DNA of 64,000 nt from Embleya scabrispora. GTDB lineage: Bacteria; Actinomycetota; Actinomycetes; Streptomycetales; Streptomycetaceae. Shown here piece after piece: positions 18,350-27,343 of this stretch. The notes below the pieces were generated by a model, which worked only from the letters and a program-made list of their open reading frames with translations, did no database searches and had not been told where the DNA came from. The translations under genes and the position numbers were made by a program. Each line of letters begins with the position of its first letter. Within the stretch, counting starts at the first letter, position 1. The stretch spans positions 4,939,501 through 5,003,500 of the forward strand of contig NZ_MWQN01000001.1 of assembly GCF_002024165.1 (NCBI RefSeq), given 5' to 3'.

Positions 18350-19732
18350 GTGGATGACCCGAATCGGGCCGCGCGCCGGATCCGCAGCCTGCTGCCCGTC
18401 CTGGTCGTGGTGTGCGCCCTCGCCCAACTCGGGGCCGTCCTCGGGGTGACCCGATTCGTCGCCGACACGGTGACCCACACCCCACCCGGCGTCCGCGCCG
18501 GCCGCTCCGCCGGCCCCGGAGCGAGCGGCGACGGCGAGCAGCACGCGAACGCCCGCCGGACAGCGATCGGCGCCCTCCTGGAACGGCGCGCGAACGCGTT
18601 CCGCACCCGGGACCGCGAGGCGCTCTCGTCCACCCTCGACCCGCAGAACCCGACGTTTCGGCAGAACCAGATCGGCGTCTTCGACAACATCGCCGAGGTG
18701 CCGTTCGCCGCGTGGGAGTACGAGATCGTCACGCCCGACGCGTTCGACCTCTCCGCCGCACGCAAGAGCGCGCTCGGCGCGCCCGTGTTCACCGCCCAGG
18801 TGGACCTGCTCTACCGGATCACCGGACACGACGTGGCGCCGGTGCGGGTGCCGCAATTCCTGACCTTCGTACTGCGCGGCGGCACCTGGTACCTCGCCGC
18901 CGACGGCGACGGCGCCGCGACCGGGATGCGCACCCCCGCCCAGGTGTGGGACCTGGGCCCGGTCACCGTGGTCCAGGGCACGCACAGCATCGTGCTCGGC
19001 ATCGGCACCCGCGCCGCGCTGCGCGAGTTCGCGGACACCACCGACAAGGCCGTGCCGCAGGTGAGCGCGGTGTGGGGCGAGTCCTGGCCCGGGCGGGCGG
19101 TGGTGGTGGTGCCCGGCACCCAGGCGGAGATGGCCCGGCTGCTCGGCGCCGAACCGAGCAAGTACGCCAAGATCGCCGCGGTCACCACCGGCGAGCGCGG
19201 CGCGGCGGCCGACGCGGCCGCCGCCGACCGGGTGATCGTCAACCCGGACGCGTTCCGCGAACTGGGCGACCTGGAGCGCCGGGTGGTGATGACGCACGAG
19301 ATCACCCACGTCGCGAGCCGCGCGTTCACCCGGGCGTGGACGCCGACCTGGCTGTCCGAGGGGTTCGCGGACTACGTCGGCTACCTGGAGTCGGCGCAGA
19401 CGATGCGCACCGCCGCGCCCGAACTGCGCCGCGACGTCAAAGCGGGCAAGGTGCCCGTACAGCTGCCCGCCGACGCGACCTTCGAGACCACGCAGGAGGA
19501 CCTGCCCCAGGCGTACGAGATGGGGTGGCTGGCCTGCAAACTGATCGCGGAGCGGTGGGGCCGGGCCAAGCTGGTCGAGCTGTACCGTACGGTCGGCGCC
19601 GAACGGCCGCCCGGGGTCGGCGCGCCCGACGCGGCGTCGGCCCTGTCGTCGGCGATGGTGTCCGTCCTGGGCACCGGTCCCGACGCGTTCACCAAGACCT
19701 GGCTCGACTACCTGCGGACGCAGGCCGAATGA
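18350..19732 (+). CDS. Membrane-anchored zinc peptidase (HExxH, gluzincin-like)
   Basis: A 460-residue protein with one N-terminal membrane segment (about 14-36); the rest should lie outside the cell. A domain similar to secreted NTF2-like folds (about 60-190) precedes the peptidase part with HEITH (316-320) and the downstream glutamate in WLSEGFADYVG as the third zinc ligand. Substrate unknown. The GTG start at 18350 has no ribosome site but TACGAT (18338-18343) ends 6 nt before it, so the mRNA is probably leaderless. The next gene also encodes a zinc protease and begins 16 nt after this stop, suggesting an operon. Confidence 0.85.
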   Translation: MDDPNRAARRIRSLLPVLVVVCALAQLGAVLGVTRFVADTVTHTPPGVRAGRSAGPGASGDGEQHANARRTAIGALLERRANAFRTRDREALSSTLDPQNPTFRQNQIGVFDNIAEVPFAAWEYEIVTPDAFDLSAARKSALGAPVFTAQVDLLYRITGHDVAPVRVPQFLTFVLRGGTWYLAADGDGAATGMRTPAQVWDLGPVTVVQGTHSIVLGIGTRAALREFADTTDKAVPQVSAVWGESWPGRAVVVVPGTQAEMARLLGAEPSKYAKIAAVTTGERGAAADAAAADRVIVNPDAFRELGDLERRVVMTHEITHVASRAFTRAWTPTWLSEGFADYVGYLESAQTMRTAAPELRRDVKAGKVPVQLPADATFETTQEDLPQAYEMGWLACKLIAERWGRAKLVELYRTVGAERPPGVGAPDAASALSSAMVSVLGTGPDAFTKTWLDYLRTQAE

Positions 19733-19748
19733 CGGGGGCACGGCGGGC

Positions 19749-21017
19749 ATGTCGGTCCAGAGGTTGTTGCTGATCTGCCTGATCTGCACGGGTGTGGTGC
19801 TGCTCGTGGCGGTCGCGGTGACCACGCCGTGGCGCCCGCTGCCGGAGCCGCCGGGCGGGTTCACCCACCCGGATGCGGCGCGGGACTTCACCGCCGCCGA
19901 GATCGCTCGCGGGCAGGCGCTGGCGCGGGCCGCGCGCCCGCCCGCCTACCTGTCCATGGCGCTGTCCCTGGTGGTGTCCCTCGTGCTCGGGCTCACCCCG
20001 GCGGGGGCGCGGATCATCGAGGCGGTCGCCCGTCCCCTGGGCGGCGGCTGGGCCTGGCGGATCCTGCTCGGCGGGCTGGTGCTCGCGCTGATCGGCCGGC
20101 TGGCCACGTTGCCGTTCGCGGCCCGCCTGGAGGTGGTCCGGCGGCGCTATGGGCTGTCCGTGCAGAGCTGGGGGAGTTGGTGGGCCGATCTCGGCAAGGG
20201 CTTCGCGATGTCCACGGGGCTGCTGCTGGTGGTGGCGCTCGCCCTGTACGCGCTGATCCGGGCGCTGCCCCGGGCCGGCTGGCCGATCGCGGCCGGCGGG
20301 GGCGCGCTGCTCGTGGTGGCGGTCTCGTTCCTGTACCCGCTGCTGGTCGAACCGGCCTTCAACAAGTTCCACTCGATGCCCGACGGGCCGCTGCGCACCT
20401 CGCTGTTGCAACTGGCCGAGCGGGACGGGGTGCCGGTACAGGACGTGCTGGTCGCGGACGCGTCGCGGCGGACCACCGCGCTCAACGCGTACGTGTCCGG
20501 GTTCGGCTCGACCCGGCGGATCGTGGTCTACGACACCACCGTGCGCGACGCGGATCCGCGCGAGGTGGAGTTGATCGCGGCACACGAACTGGGCCACGCC
20601 AAGCGCGACGACGTGCTGCACGGCACGCTGATCGGCGCCGCCGCGATGGCCGCCGGCGTCTGTGGGCTCGGCCTGCTGATGTCTTGGTCACCGCTGCTGC
20701 GTCGGGCCGGCGCGGACGCCGCGGGCGACCCGCGCTCGCTTGCCCTGCTGCTCGCGGCGGTCGCGGTGATCGGCACGCTGGCGGGCCCCGGCGAGATGCT
20801 GATCAGCCGCCGTCTGGAGGCTCGGGCGGACGTGCACGCCCTCGATCTGACCCGCGACCCGGAGGCGTTCATCCGCATGCAGCACAACCTGGCGGTGACC
20901 AACCGCTCCAACGTGACCCCGAATCCGATCCTGCAATTCCTCTTCGCCTCCCACCCGTCCGCCCCCGAACGCATCGCCTCGGCAAGAGACTGGGAACGCC
21001 TGCACGGCAAGGGGTAG
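19749..21017 (+). CDS. M48 family membrane metalloprotease (Ste24-like)
   Basis: A 422-residue polytopic zinc protease of the CAAX-protease/HtpX type. The N-terminal segment (about 5-25) and several further helices surround the catalytic HELGH (279-283), with a second helix pair and the conserved EARADVHALDL supplying the glutamate ligand. The extended N-terminal helical region makes it more like Ste24 than HtpX. In bacteria these enzymes are tied to membrane protein quality control; there is no prenylated substrate known here. It follows the preceding peptidase gene with 16 nt between them. Confidence 0.92.
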   Translation: MSVQRLLLICLICTGVVLLVAVAVTTPWRPLPEPPGGFTHPDAARDFTAAEIARGQALARAARPPAYLSMALSLVVSLVLGLTPAGARIIEAVARPLGGGWAWRILLGGLVLALIGRLATLPFAARLEVVRRRYGLSVQSWGSWWADLGKGFAMSTGLLLVVALALYALIRALPRAGWPIAAGGGALLVVAVSFLYPLLVEPAFNKFHSMPDGPLRTSLLQLAERDGVPVQDVLVADASRRTTALNAYVSGFGSTRRIVVYDTTVRDADPREVELIAAHELGHAKRDDVLHGTLIGAAAMAAGVCGLGLLMSWSPLLRRAGADAAGDPRSLALLLAAVAVIGTLAGPGEMLISRRLEARADVHALDLTRDPEAFIRMQHNLAVTNRSNVTPNPILQFLFASHPSAPERIASARDWERLHGKG

Positions 21018-21029
21018 CGGCGCGGCCGC

Positions 21030-21275
21030 TCAGGGGCCGGGTTGTATGCGAACGACGGTCACGAGCAACTGTCCCGCAGATACCTGGTAGACGACGAAGA
21101 TGCTGCGGCCGAGCGTCGCCTCGCGCCGGTCCCTGGAGTAGGTCGCGCTCGACCCGCATCCATACGGGTCGCGGGCGATCGCCGCCATCCCCGCGTCGAG
21201 GTCGCCGCGCTGTGCGGGAGTGAGTTGTCCACGGACCTTGTCGCAGTCCGGGGTGTACTCGACGCGAAAACTCAT
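21030..21275 (-). CDS. RelE/ParE-type toxin-like protein
   Basis: An 81-residue basic protein with the compact plan of RelE/ParE toxins: an N-terminal beta strand, two helices (LTPAQRGDLDAGMAAIARDP), then strands with RREATLGRSIFVVYQVSAG and a final LLVTVVRI. In RelE toxins this last sheet carries the ribosome-dependent RNase residues; whether they are all kept here is unclear. Its start overlaps the stop of the upstream partner by four bases (ATGA), the usual antitoxin-first arrangement. The pair would cut mRNA or block gyrase if functional; both are inferred. Confidence 0.65.
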   Translation of the reverse strand: MSFRVEYTPDCDKVRGQLTPAQRGDLDAGMAAIARDPYGCGSSATYSRDRREATLGRSIFVVYQVSAGQLLVTVVRIQPGP

Positions 21276-21553
21276 CCCGATTCACCCGCTTCGGCTTCCC
21301 GGCGCTTTTGCTCGACGAATTCGCGTTCGCGGCGCTCCAGCATCTCGAAGACGGCGCGGTCCTCCTCCTCGGCCGTGGTCGGCTTGAGCGCCCACTTGGC
21401 CAGGAGCGCGAACAGTTCGTTCGCCGGGCAGTCCTCCACCGCCTCGTTGAACTCCTTGTGCCACTCCTCGGGCAACGATTCCCGGATGGTCCGCACAGTC
21501 GCGGGCAGTTCCACGACGGCACCACCGATGTGCGTCTTGAATGTCGCCGGCAT
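21272..21553 (-). CDS. Putative antitoxin partner
   Basis: A 93-residue acidic protein with a C-terminal charged helix rich in Glu and Arg (EEEDRAVFEMLERREREFVE), the kind of segment that wraps a toxin, and an N-terminal part with beta-hydrophobic residues instead of an obvious DNA-binding motif. The ATG at 21553 has GGAGG 8 nt upstream; the GTG nine bases earlier lies too close to that site. It is encoded just before the RelE-like gene with an overlap. The assignment rests mainly on arrangement and size; no family is firmly recognised. Confidence 0.55.
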   Translation of the reverse strand: MPATFKTHIGGAVVELPATVRTIRESLPEEWHKEFNEAVEDCPANELFALLAKWALKPTTAEEEDRAVFEMLERREREFVEQKRREAEAGESG

Positions 21554-21679
21554 GGCACACACCTCCGTCGAGAGTCGTTTCGGTCGTCGTGTTCCAGTGT
21601 GCTGTGGTCGGTGCGTCGTGCACAGGCGTGTAGCCGGTGCGTTGGGGGCTTGTGATGGTGTCGAAGGGGCGTGGCGTGC

Positions 21680-22984
21680 CTACACGGTGGACTTCGCCAC
21701 CGGGCGGTGCGGGTCCGGCGGGGTCGGAGGCCGCTTCGTCGGGGCCGCCGTGGTCGGCTCGTCGATGGCGCGGCTCGCCTGCCACAGTCGTCGGGCGGAC
21801 CACACCGTCGCCGTCACCAGCAGGGTGTTGCGGGCGGTCAGGGCCAGGACCGCGTGCGGCTCGCCGCGGAGGAGTTCGCCGAACCAGATCGGGAATTCCA
21901 GGGTGGTCAGCGGCGTCGCGCACAGCAGCAGTAGGGCCGGCGGGCGCTGGGTGGTGTCCGGCCGCAACAGACACACCGCCGCCAGGCCGATCAGCCACAC
22001 CAGATATTGCGGGCTGATCACCCGGCTCGTCGTCACGAAGATCAACATCGCGCACAGCGCCGCGTCGGGCGCCGTGGTCGCGGTGAACCGGCGGGCCCGC
22101 ACCCGCCACAGCAGCAGCCAGCCGAAGCCGAGCACGCTCGCCAGGAGGCTGAGTCGGCCGACCGCGGTGATGTAGGGGCCGTGGAATTCGAGCGATCCGT
22201 AGCTCTCCCGGACCTGCCCGCTCCACCCGCACCACGAGGCGAGGTGGAACGGCACGGCGAACACCGACTCCACCTCGATGCCGCGTTCGCGCTGGTAGCC
22301 CAGGAACGCGAAGGCCCCCGGCAGCGCGGCGGCGAAGCCGAGCACCACCACCGCGGCGCCGAGCAGGGTCCACGCGTACACCCGGGCCGGCCCGCGCCGC
22401 CCGCGCAGCCCCACGAAGATCAGCGCCGGCCACAGCTTTATCGCCGTCGCGAAGCCCGCCAGCAGCCCCGCGAACCGGTGCCGGTCGGCGCGCCGACCCG
22501 TGATCAGGATCAGCGCCGCCACCGTCGGCGCGGTCACCGCGAGGTCGTACCGGGCCAGGATCATCGGCCCCAGCAGCGGCACCGCCACCACCCACAACGC
22601 CGCGCCGTACGGCGGGACCCCGCGCGGGATGCCCCGGGCCAGCAACCACACCACCGCCGCGTCGGCGACGAGCATCAGCACGTACACCGACGTCGCGTAG
22701 TCGAACGGCAGCAGCCCGGGCAGCAGCAACACCCCGGCCGCGCCCGGCGGGTACTGCCAGCGCACGTCGTCCACCGGAAAGGTCCCCGAGCGCAACACGT
22801 GGAACCACTCGCGGTAGATCGCCCGTGCGTCACCGGTGACGAACGGCCAGGGATTGGGCACCACTTCCATCGCCGTCAGCAGCAACACCGCCCGGGTCGC
22901 GGCCCAGACGAGCACGACGGCCCAGAGCGCGCCCGACGGCGTCCGGAACGGGTTCCGGGCGTGGTGCCACGAGGGAAGGCTCAC
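21680..22984 (-). CDS. GT87-family polyprenyl-phosphate mannosyltransferase
   Basis: A 434-residue polytopic glycosyltransferase with about ten membrane helices. The first extracellular loop has GDARAIYREW with the catalytic-type aspartate, as in the alpha-1,2-mannosyltransferases (PimE-like) that use polyprenyl-phosphate mannose. The hydrophilic C-terminal tail is Pro/Thr-rich. The GTG at 22984 is supported by TACGAT ending 6 nt upstream, in the leaderless position. It diverges from the PimB-type gene, which fits work on phosphatidylinositol mannosides or related lipoglycans at the outer face of the membrane. The exact acceptor is not known. Confidence 0.87.
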   Translation of the reverse strand: MSLPSWHHARNPFRTPSGALWAVVLVWAATRAVLLLTAMEVVPNPWPFVTGDARAIYREWFHVLRSGTFPVDDVRWQYPPGAAGVLLLPGLLPFDYATSVYVLMLVADAAVVWLLARGIPRGVPPYGAALWVVAVPLLGPMILARYDLAVTAPTVAALILITGRRADRHRFAGLLAGFATAIKLWPALIFVGLRGRRGPARVYAWTLLGAAVVVLGFAAALPGAFAFLGYQRERGIEVESVFAVPFHLASWCGWSGQVRESYGSLEFHGPYITAVGRLSLLASVLGFGWLLLWRVRARRFTATTAPDAALCAMLIFVTTSRVISPQYLVWLIGLAAVCLLRPDTTQRPPALLLLCATPLTTLEFPIWFGELLRGEPHAVLALTARNTLLVTATVWSARRLWQASRAIDEPTTAAPTKRPPTPPDPHRPVAKSTV

Positions 22985-23061
22985 CGAGGGATCGTACAGA
23001 GAGCGCCCGCCTCGACCGGATCCTTCCGCGGGACGGCGCGTCGGGTCTGGGATCCTCGTTC

Positions 23062-24207
23062 GTGATGAAGACCTTGATCGTCACCAACGACTTCCCGCCC
23101 CGCCCCGGCGGCATCCAGTCCTTCGTGCACTCCATGGCGCTGCGTCTGCCCGCGGACGGCGTCGTGGTCTACACGTCCTCGTGGCGGGACCGGGCCGAGA
23201 CAGTCGCGTTCGACGCGGCGCAGCCCTTCCCGGTGGTGCGGGATCGTACGTCGATGCTGGTGCCCACGCCGGGCGCGGTGCGCCGGGCCCGGGAGATCGC
23301 CCGGGCCGAGGGGTGCGACACCGTCTGGTTCGGCGCGGCGGCGCCGCTGGGCCTGATGGCGCCGAGCCTGCGGGCGGTCGGCGTGGAGCGGCTTGTGGCC
23401 ACCACGCACGGGCACGAGGCGGGCTGGGCCGTACTGCCGGGCGCCAGGCGGCTGTTGCGGCGGATCGGCGAGGGGGTGGACACGGTCACCTACCTGGGCG
23501 AGTACACCCGGGGCAAGATCGCACCGGCGCTCACCCCGGCCGCCGCCGCGCGCATGGTGCAACTGCCGCCCGGCGTGGACGAGAACGTGTTCCGCCCGGA
23601 CGTCGGCGGCGCCGAGGTGCGGGCCCGACACGGCCTGAGCGATCGGCCGGTCGTGGTCTGCGTGTCGCGGCTCGTGCCGCGCAAGGGCCAGGACGTCCTC
23701 GTGCACGCGTTGCCGAGGATTCGCCGCCGGGTGCCGGACGCGGCGCTGCTGATCGTCGGCGCCGGGCCGTACCGGGACCGCCTGGAGACGATGGTCGACC
23801 AGGTCGGCGTGCGCGACTCGGTGGTGTTCACCGGCGCGGTGCCGTGGGCCGAGTTGCCCGCGCACCACGAGGCGGGCGACGTGTTCGCGATGCCGTGTCG
23901 CACCCGGCGTCGGGGCCTGGACGTGGAGGGCCTGGGGATCGTCTACCTGGAGGCGTCGGCGGTGGGCCGGCCGGTGGTGGCGGGCGATTCGGGCGGCGCG
24001 CCCGACGCGGTGCTGGAGGGGGAGACGGGCCATGTGGTCGACGGCCGCTCGCCGGCCGCCGTCGCCGATCGGGTCGCGGGCCTGCTGGCCGACCCGGAGC
24101 GGGCCGCGCGGATGGGCGCGGCGGGCCGCGGCTGGGTGGAGCGGGCCTGGCGGTGGGACCTGCTCTCGGAACGACTCCGGGGACTGCTCGACCCGAAGGC
24201 GGGCTGA
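23062..24207 (+). CDS. pimB: GT4 mannosyltransferase, PimB type
   Basis: A 381-residue cytoplasmic glycosyltransferase that probably adds the second mannose from GDP-mannose to phosphatidylinositol mannoside. The GT-B fold is visible: VTNDFPPRPGGIQSFV at the N-terminus, HGHEAGW near the acceptor site, VCVSRLVPRKGQDVL at the start of the donor domain, and EGLGIVYLEASAVGRPVVAG with the EX7E-type glutamates. GTG 23062 and ATG 23065 are both possible starts. It diverges from a GT87 gene with 77 nt between starts, and the convergent fadD gene follows across a terminator. Confidence 0.87.
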   Translation: MMKTLIVTNDFPPRPGGIQSFVHSMALRLPADGVVVYTSSWRDRAETVAFDAAQPFPVVRDRTSMLVPTPGAVRRAREIARAEGCDTVWFGAAAPLGLMAPSLRAVGVERLVATTHGHEAGWAVLPGARRLLRRIGEGVDTVTYLGEYTRGKIAPALTPAAAARMVQLPPGVDENVFRPDVGGAEVRARHGLSDRPVVVCVSRLVPRKGQDVLVHALPRIRRRVPDAALLIVGAGPYRDRLETMVDQVGVRDSVVFTGAVPWAELPAHHEAGDVFAMPCRTRRRGLDVEGLGIVYLEASAVGRPVVAGDSGGAPDAVLEGETGHVVDGRSPAAVADRVAGLLADPERAARMGAAGRGWVERAWRWDLLSERLRGLLDPKAG

Positions 24208-24219
24208 GGGCGGACGCGC

Positions 24220-24259
24220 CGAGGGCGGGCGGCCGGGACCCCGGAACCGCCCGCCCTCG
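24220..24259. terminator. Bidirectional terminator between pimB and fadD genes
   Basis: CGAGGGCGGGCGG and its complement CCGCCCGCCCTCG, 13 nt each, flank a 14-nt loop in the short gap between two convergent genes. Confidence 0.78.
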
Positions 24260-24294
24260 CTCGGGTGTGCCCGATCCCGCCCGCCGGCGGGTGC

Positions 24295-26103
24295 TCAGCC
24301 CTCGTAGATCTTCTCGATGTCCTGCTCGAAGTCCTTGAGCACCAGATTGCGCTTGAGCTTGAGGGACGGCGTCACATGGCCGCTCTCCTCGGTGAAGTTG
24401 ATGGTCAGCACGCGGAACCTGCGCACCCCCTCGGCACGCGAGACGGCCTTGTTGCCCTCGTCGACCGCGTCCTGCACGGCGGCCAGCAGGTCCGGGTCGT
24501 CGGCGAGATCGGCGACCGTCGCGTCGGCGGGCTTGCCGTTCTGCTCCTTCCAGGTCGGGAAGGCCTCCGGGTCGATGGTGATCAGCGCGCCGACGAACGG
24601 GCGGCGGTCGCCGACCACCATGCACTCGCTGATCAGCGGGTGGGCCCGGATCCGGTCCTCGATCAGGGCCGGCGCGATGTTCTTGCCGCCCGCGGTGACC
24701 AGGATCTCCTTCTTGCGCCCGGTCACGGTCAAAAAGCCCTCGTCGTCCAGGACGCCGATGTCGCCGGTGCGGAACCAGCCGTCGTCCTCGAACGCCTCGG
24801 CGGTGGCCGCGTCGTTCTTCCAGTAGCCGGTGAACACGTTCGGACCCTTGGCCAGGATCTCGCCGTCCTCGGCGATCCGGACGGCCGAGCCCGGCACCGG
24901 CCGACCGACCGTGCCGATCCGGATGCCGTCGGCGGGGTTGACCGTGTGCGCGGCGCAGGTCTCGGTCAGGCCGTAGCCCTCCAGGACGGTGAAGCCGATG
25001 CCGCGGAAGAAGTGGCCGAGCCGGGTGCCCAGCGGCGCGCCGCCGGAGATGGCGTGCGTTGCCCGGCCGCCGAGCGCGGCGCGCAGCTTGCCGTAGACCA
25101 GCTTGTCGAACACCTTGTGCTTGATCCGCAGGCCCAGACTGATGCTCGCGCTGTCCATGCCCTCGCTGTACGCGATCGCCGTCTCGGCGGCCATCTCGAA
25201 GATCTTGCCCTTGCCGTCGGCCTGAGCCTTGGCCGAGGCCGCGTTGTAGACCTTCTCGAACACGCGCGGCACGGCGAGCACGAAGGTCGGTTGGAAGGTC
25301 TGGAGTTCGCCGGTGAGCTGCTTGACGTCCGGACAGTGCCCGATCCGGACCCGGGCCATGATGCAGCCGATCTCCAGGATCCGGCCCAGCACGTGGGCGA
25401 GCGGCAGGAACAGCAGGCAGCTCGACTTCTCCGGGACGAACAGCCGGTTCAGCAGCGCGACCACGTTGCCCAGCTCGGCCTGGAAGTTGCCGTGCGTCAG
25501 GACGCAGCCCTTGGGCCGCCCGGTGGTGCCGGAGGTGTAGATGACGGTGGCGACCGAGTCGGCGCGCAGGCCCGCGCACCGCTCGTCGACCACCGCGTCG
25601 GCCACCTCGCGCCCGGCGGCGGTGAGCGCGGGCACCGCGGCCTCGCCGTCGCCCTCGTCGATCCGCCACACGTGGGCCAGCTCCGGCAGCCGCTCGCGCG
25701 CCCGGTCGACCGCGCCCAGGTGCGCCGCGTTCTCCACGACCACCGCCCGCGCCCCCGAGTCGGACAGGATCCACTCGATCTGCTCGGCCGAGGAGGTCTC
25801 GTACACCGGTACCGAGATCGCGCCGGCGCACCAGATGGCGAAGTCGAGCAGCGTCCACTCGTAGCGGGTGCGCGACATCAGGCCGATCCGGTCGCCGGGT
25901 TCGATGCCCGCCGCGATCAGGCCCTTGGCCACCTCGTACACCTCGGCCAGGAACCGGGTCGAGGTCACGTCCGTCCAGCGTCCGCCCACCTTGCGGGCCA
26001 GCGCCGCGGCATCCGGTGCCTCTGCGGCGTTGCGCTTGATGAGGTCGGTCAGGTTGCCCTCGGCGGGAACCTCGGCCAGGGCCGGGACGCTGCACTCGCG
26101 CAC
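24295..26103 (-). CDS. Long-chain fatty acid-CoA ligase (FadD15-like)
   Basis: A 602-residue AMP-forming enzyme that activates long-chain fatty acids with ATP and CoA. Motifs in order: VIYTSGTTGRPKGCVLTHGN (P-loop-like), GYGLTETCAAHTVN, YWKNDAATAEAF, WFRTGDIGVLDDEGFLTVTGR and KKEILVTAGGKNIAPALIE. The GTG at 26103 has GAGGAG upstream; the longer frame to 26190 adds a His/Arg-rich stretch that is probably not translated. The gene stands alone between a terminator and a 348-nt upstream region that holds a TACT-N4-AGTA palindrome. Confidence 0.94.
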   Translation of the reverse strand: MRECSVPALAEVPAEGNLTDLIKRNAAEAPDAAALARKVGGRWTDVTSTRFLAEVYEVAKGLIAAGIEPGDRIGLMSRTRYEWTLLDFAIWCAGAISVPVYETSSAEQIEWILSDSGARAVVVENAAHLGAVDRARERLPELAHVWRIDEGDGEAAVPALTAAGREVADAVVDERCAGLRADSVATVIYTSGTTGRPKGCVLTHGNFQAELGNVVALLNRLFVPEKSSCLLFLPLAHVLGRILEIGCIMARVRIGHCPDVKQLTGELQTFQPTFVLAVPRVFEKVYNAASAKAQADGKGKIFEMAAETAIAYSEGMDSASISLGLRIKHKVFDKLVYGKLRAALGGRATHAISGGAPLGTRLGHFFRGIGFTVLEGYGLTETCAAHTVNPADGIRIGTVGRPVPGSAVRIAEDGEILAKGPNVFTGYWKNDAATAEAFEDDGWFRTGDIGVLDDEGFLTVTGRKKEILVTAGGKNIAPALIEDRIRAHPLISECMVVGDRRPFVGALITIDPEAFPTWKEQNGKPADATVADLADDPDLLAAVQDAVDEGNKAVSRAEGVRRFRVLTINFTEESGHVTPSLKLKRNLVLKDFEQDIEKIYEG

Positions 26104-26451
26104 TGATGCTCCTCGTTGCGGTCTCGGCGCCGGAGGTCGGCGCTGCCGGTGCCGGTGTCGGTGTTGCCGGCCGTCTCGGTGGCTGTCCATCTTGCCGACT
26201 CGGTGACGGGGGCAGACGTTACTGGCAAGTAGGTCTGGGGGACAGGGGTCGTGAGGATCCTGTGCCCGGTCTCACGCTACGGACAAGCCCACATCCGTAT
26301 CGACTCGGAATTCGTGGCGGGGCCGACGAGCATCCGTCCCGATTCGACCGGGCATGTCGAGAGTATCGATTCGGCGTGCGAGGCGGGTGTGACGGAGGCA
26401 ACCCCCCGGTGTCGTCGGTTTCGCTTCGGAGCCGTCAGTACAGTGACCGAC
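26104..26451. promoter_or_regulatory. Divergent promoter region of fadD and phosphoesterase genes
   Basis: A 348-nt intergenic stretch. The palindrome TACTGGCAAGTA (26220-26231; arms TACT and AGTA) lies about 117 nt before the fadD start and resembles operators of TetR-type regulators. TACAGT (26439-26444) lies 7 nt before the ATG of the phosphoesterase gene, in the position of a leaderless -10 box. No small gene is visible. Confidence 0.45.
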
Positions 26452-27219
26452 ATGCGGGTCCACGTGGTGAGCGACGTCCACGGTGCCGCCGAGGCGCTCG
26501 CCCGCGCGGGCGACGGCGCCGACGCCCTGGTGTGTCTGGGCGATCTGGTGCTCTTCCTCGACTATCACGACCTGGACCGGGGCATCTTCACCGACCTGTT
26601 CGGCGTGGAGAACACCCGCGAACTGCTCGCCCTGCGCAACGCCCGCCGCTTCGCCGAGGCCCGGGCCTTCTCCGGCTCGTTGTGGGCGGGTGTGCCGGGC
26701 GGCGCCCGACAGGCGATCGAGGCGGCGGTGCGCCGCCAGTACGCCGCGCTGTTCGCGGCCTTCCCCACCCCCGCCTACGTCACCTACGGCAACGTCGACG
26801 TGCCCGAACTGTGGCCCGACTACGCGCGCGAGGGGGTGACCGTGCTCGACGGCCAGGTCGTGGAGATCGGCGGTCGCACCTTCGGCTTCGTCGGCGGCGG
26901 GTTGCGCACCCCCATGCACACGCCGTACGAGATCTCCGACGAAAAGTACGCGGCCAAGGTCGCCGCGGTCGGTCGGGTCGACGTGTTGTGCTGCCACATC
27001 CCGCCCGCCGTGCCGGACCTGACCTACGACGTGGTCGCCCGCCGGTTCGAGCGCGGCAGCGAGGCGGTGTTGCGGGCGATCCACGAGACCGAACCCGACC
27101 TGGTGCTGTTCGGACACGTGCATCAGCCGCTGCGCGCGCGCATGCGGATCGGGCGCACCGAATGTGTCAACGTGGGGCATTTCCAGGCCACCGGGAAACC
27201 GTACGTCCTCACCTGGTGA
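26452..27219 (+). CDS. Calcineurin-like metallophosphoesterase
   Basis: A 255-residue two-metal hydrolase. The metal-binding motifs are in order: SDVHG at the start (residues 7-11), CLGDLVLF, YGNVDVPEL, CCHIPP and FGHVHQPL. The substrate cannot be inferred; related proteins cleave phosphomonoesters, cyclic nucleotides or nucleic acids. The ATG at 26452 is preferred to GTG 26443 because the TACAGT hexamer ends 7 nt before it, giving a leaderless start. It is followed by the SRPBCC gene after 124 nt. Confidence 0.92.
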   Translation: MRVHVVSDVHGAAEALARAGDGADALVCLGDLVLFLDYHDLDRGIFTDLFGVENTRELLALRNARRFAEARAFSGSLWAGVPGGARQAIEAAVRRQYAALFAAFPTPAYVTYGNVDVPELWPDYAREGVTVLDGQVVEIGGRTFGFVGGGLRTPMHTPYEISDEKYAAKVAAVGRVDVLCCHIPPAVPDLTYDVVARRFERGSEAVLRAIHETEPDLVLFGHVHQPLRARMRIGRTECVNVGHFQATGKPYVLTW

Positions 27220-27343
27220 GCCGGTGCCGCGTCCTCGCAGGTCGGGCACGATAACCTTCGAGCGGATCGGCTGTACTCGACCGTCCCAGCGGTTGTCGAG
27301 ACGGCCAACAACGGCTACGCGAGCTTCCGGAGGACTCCTCACG

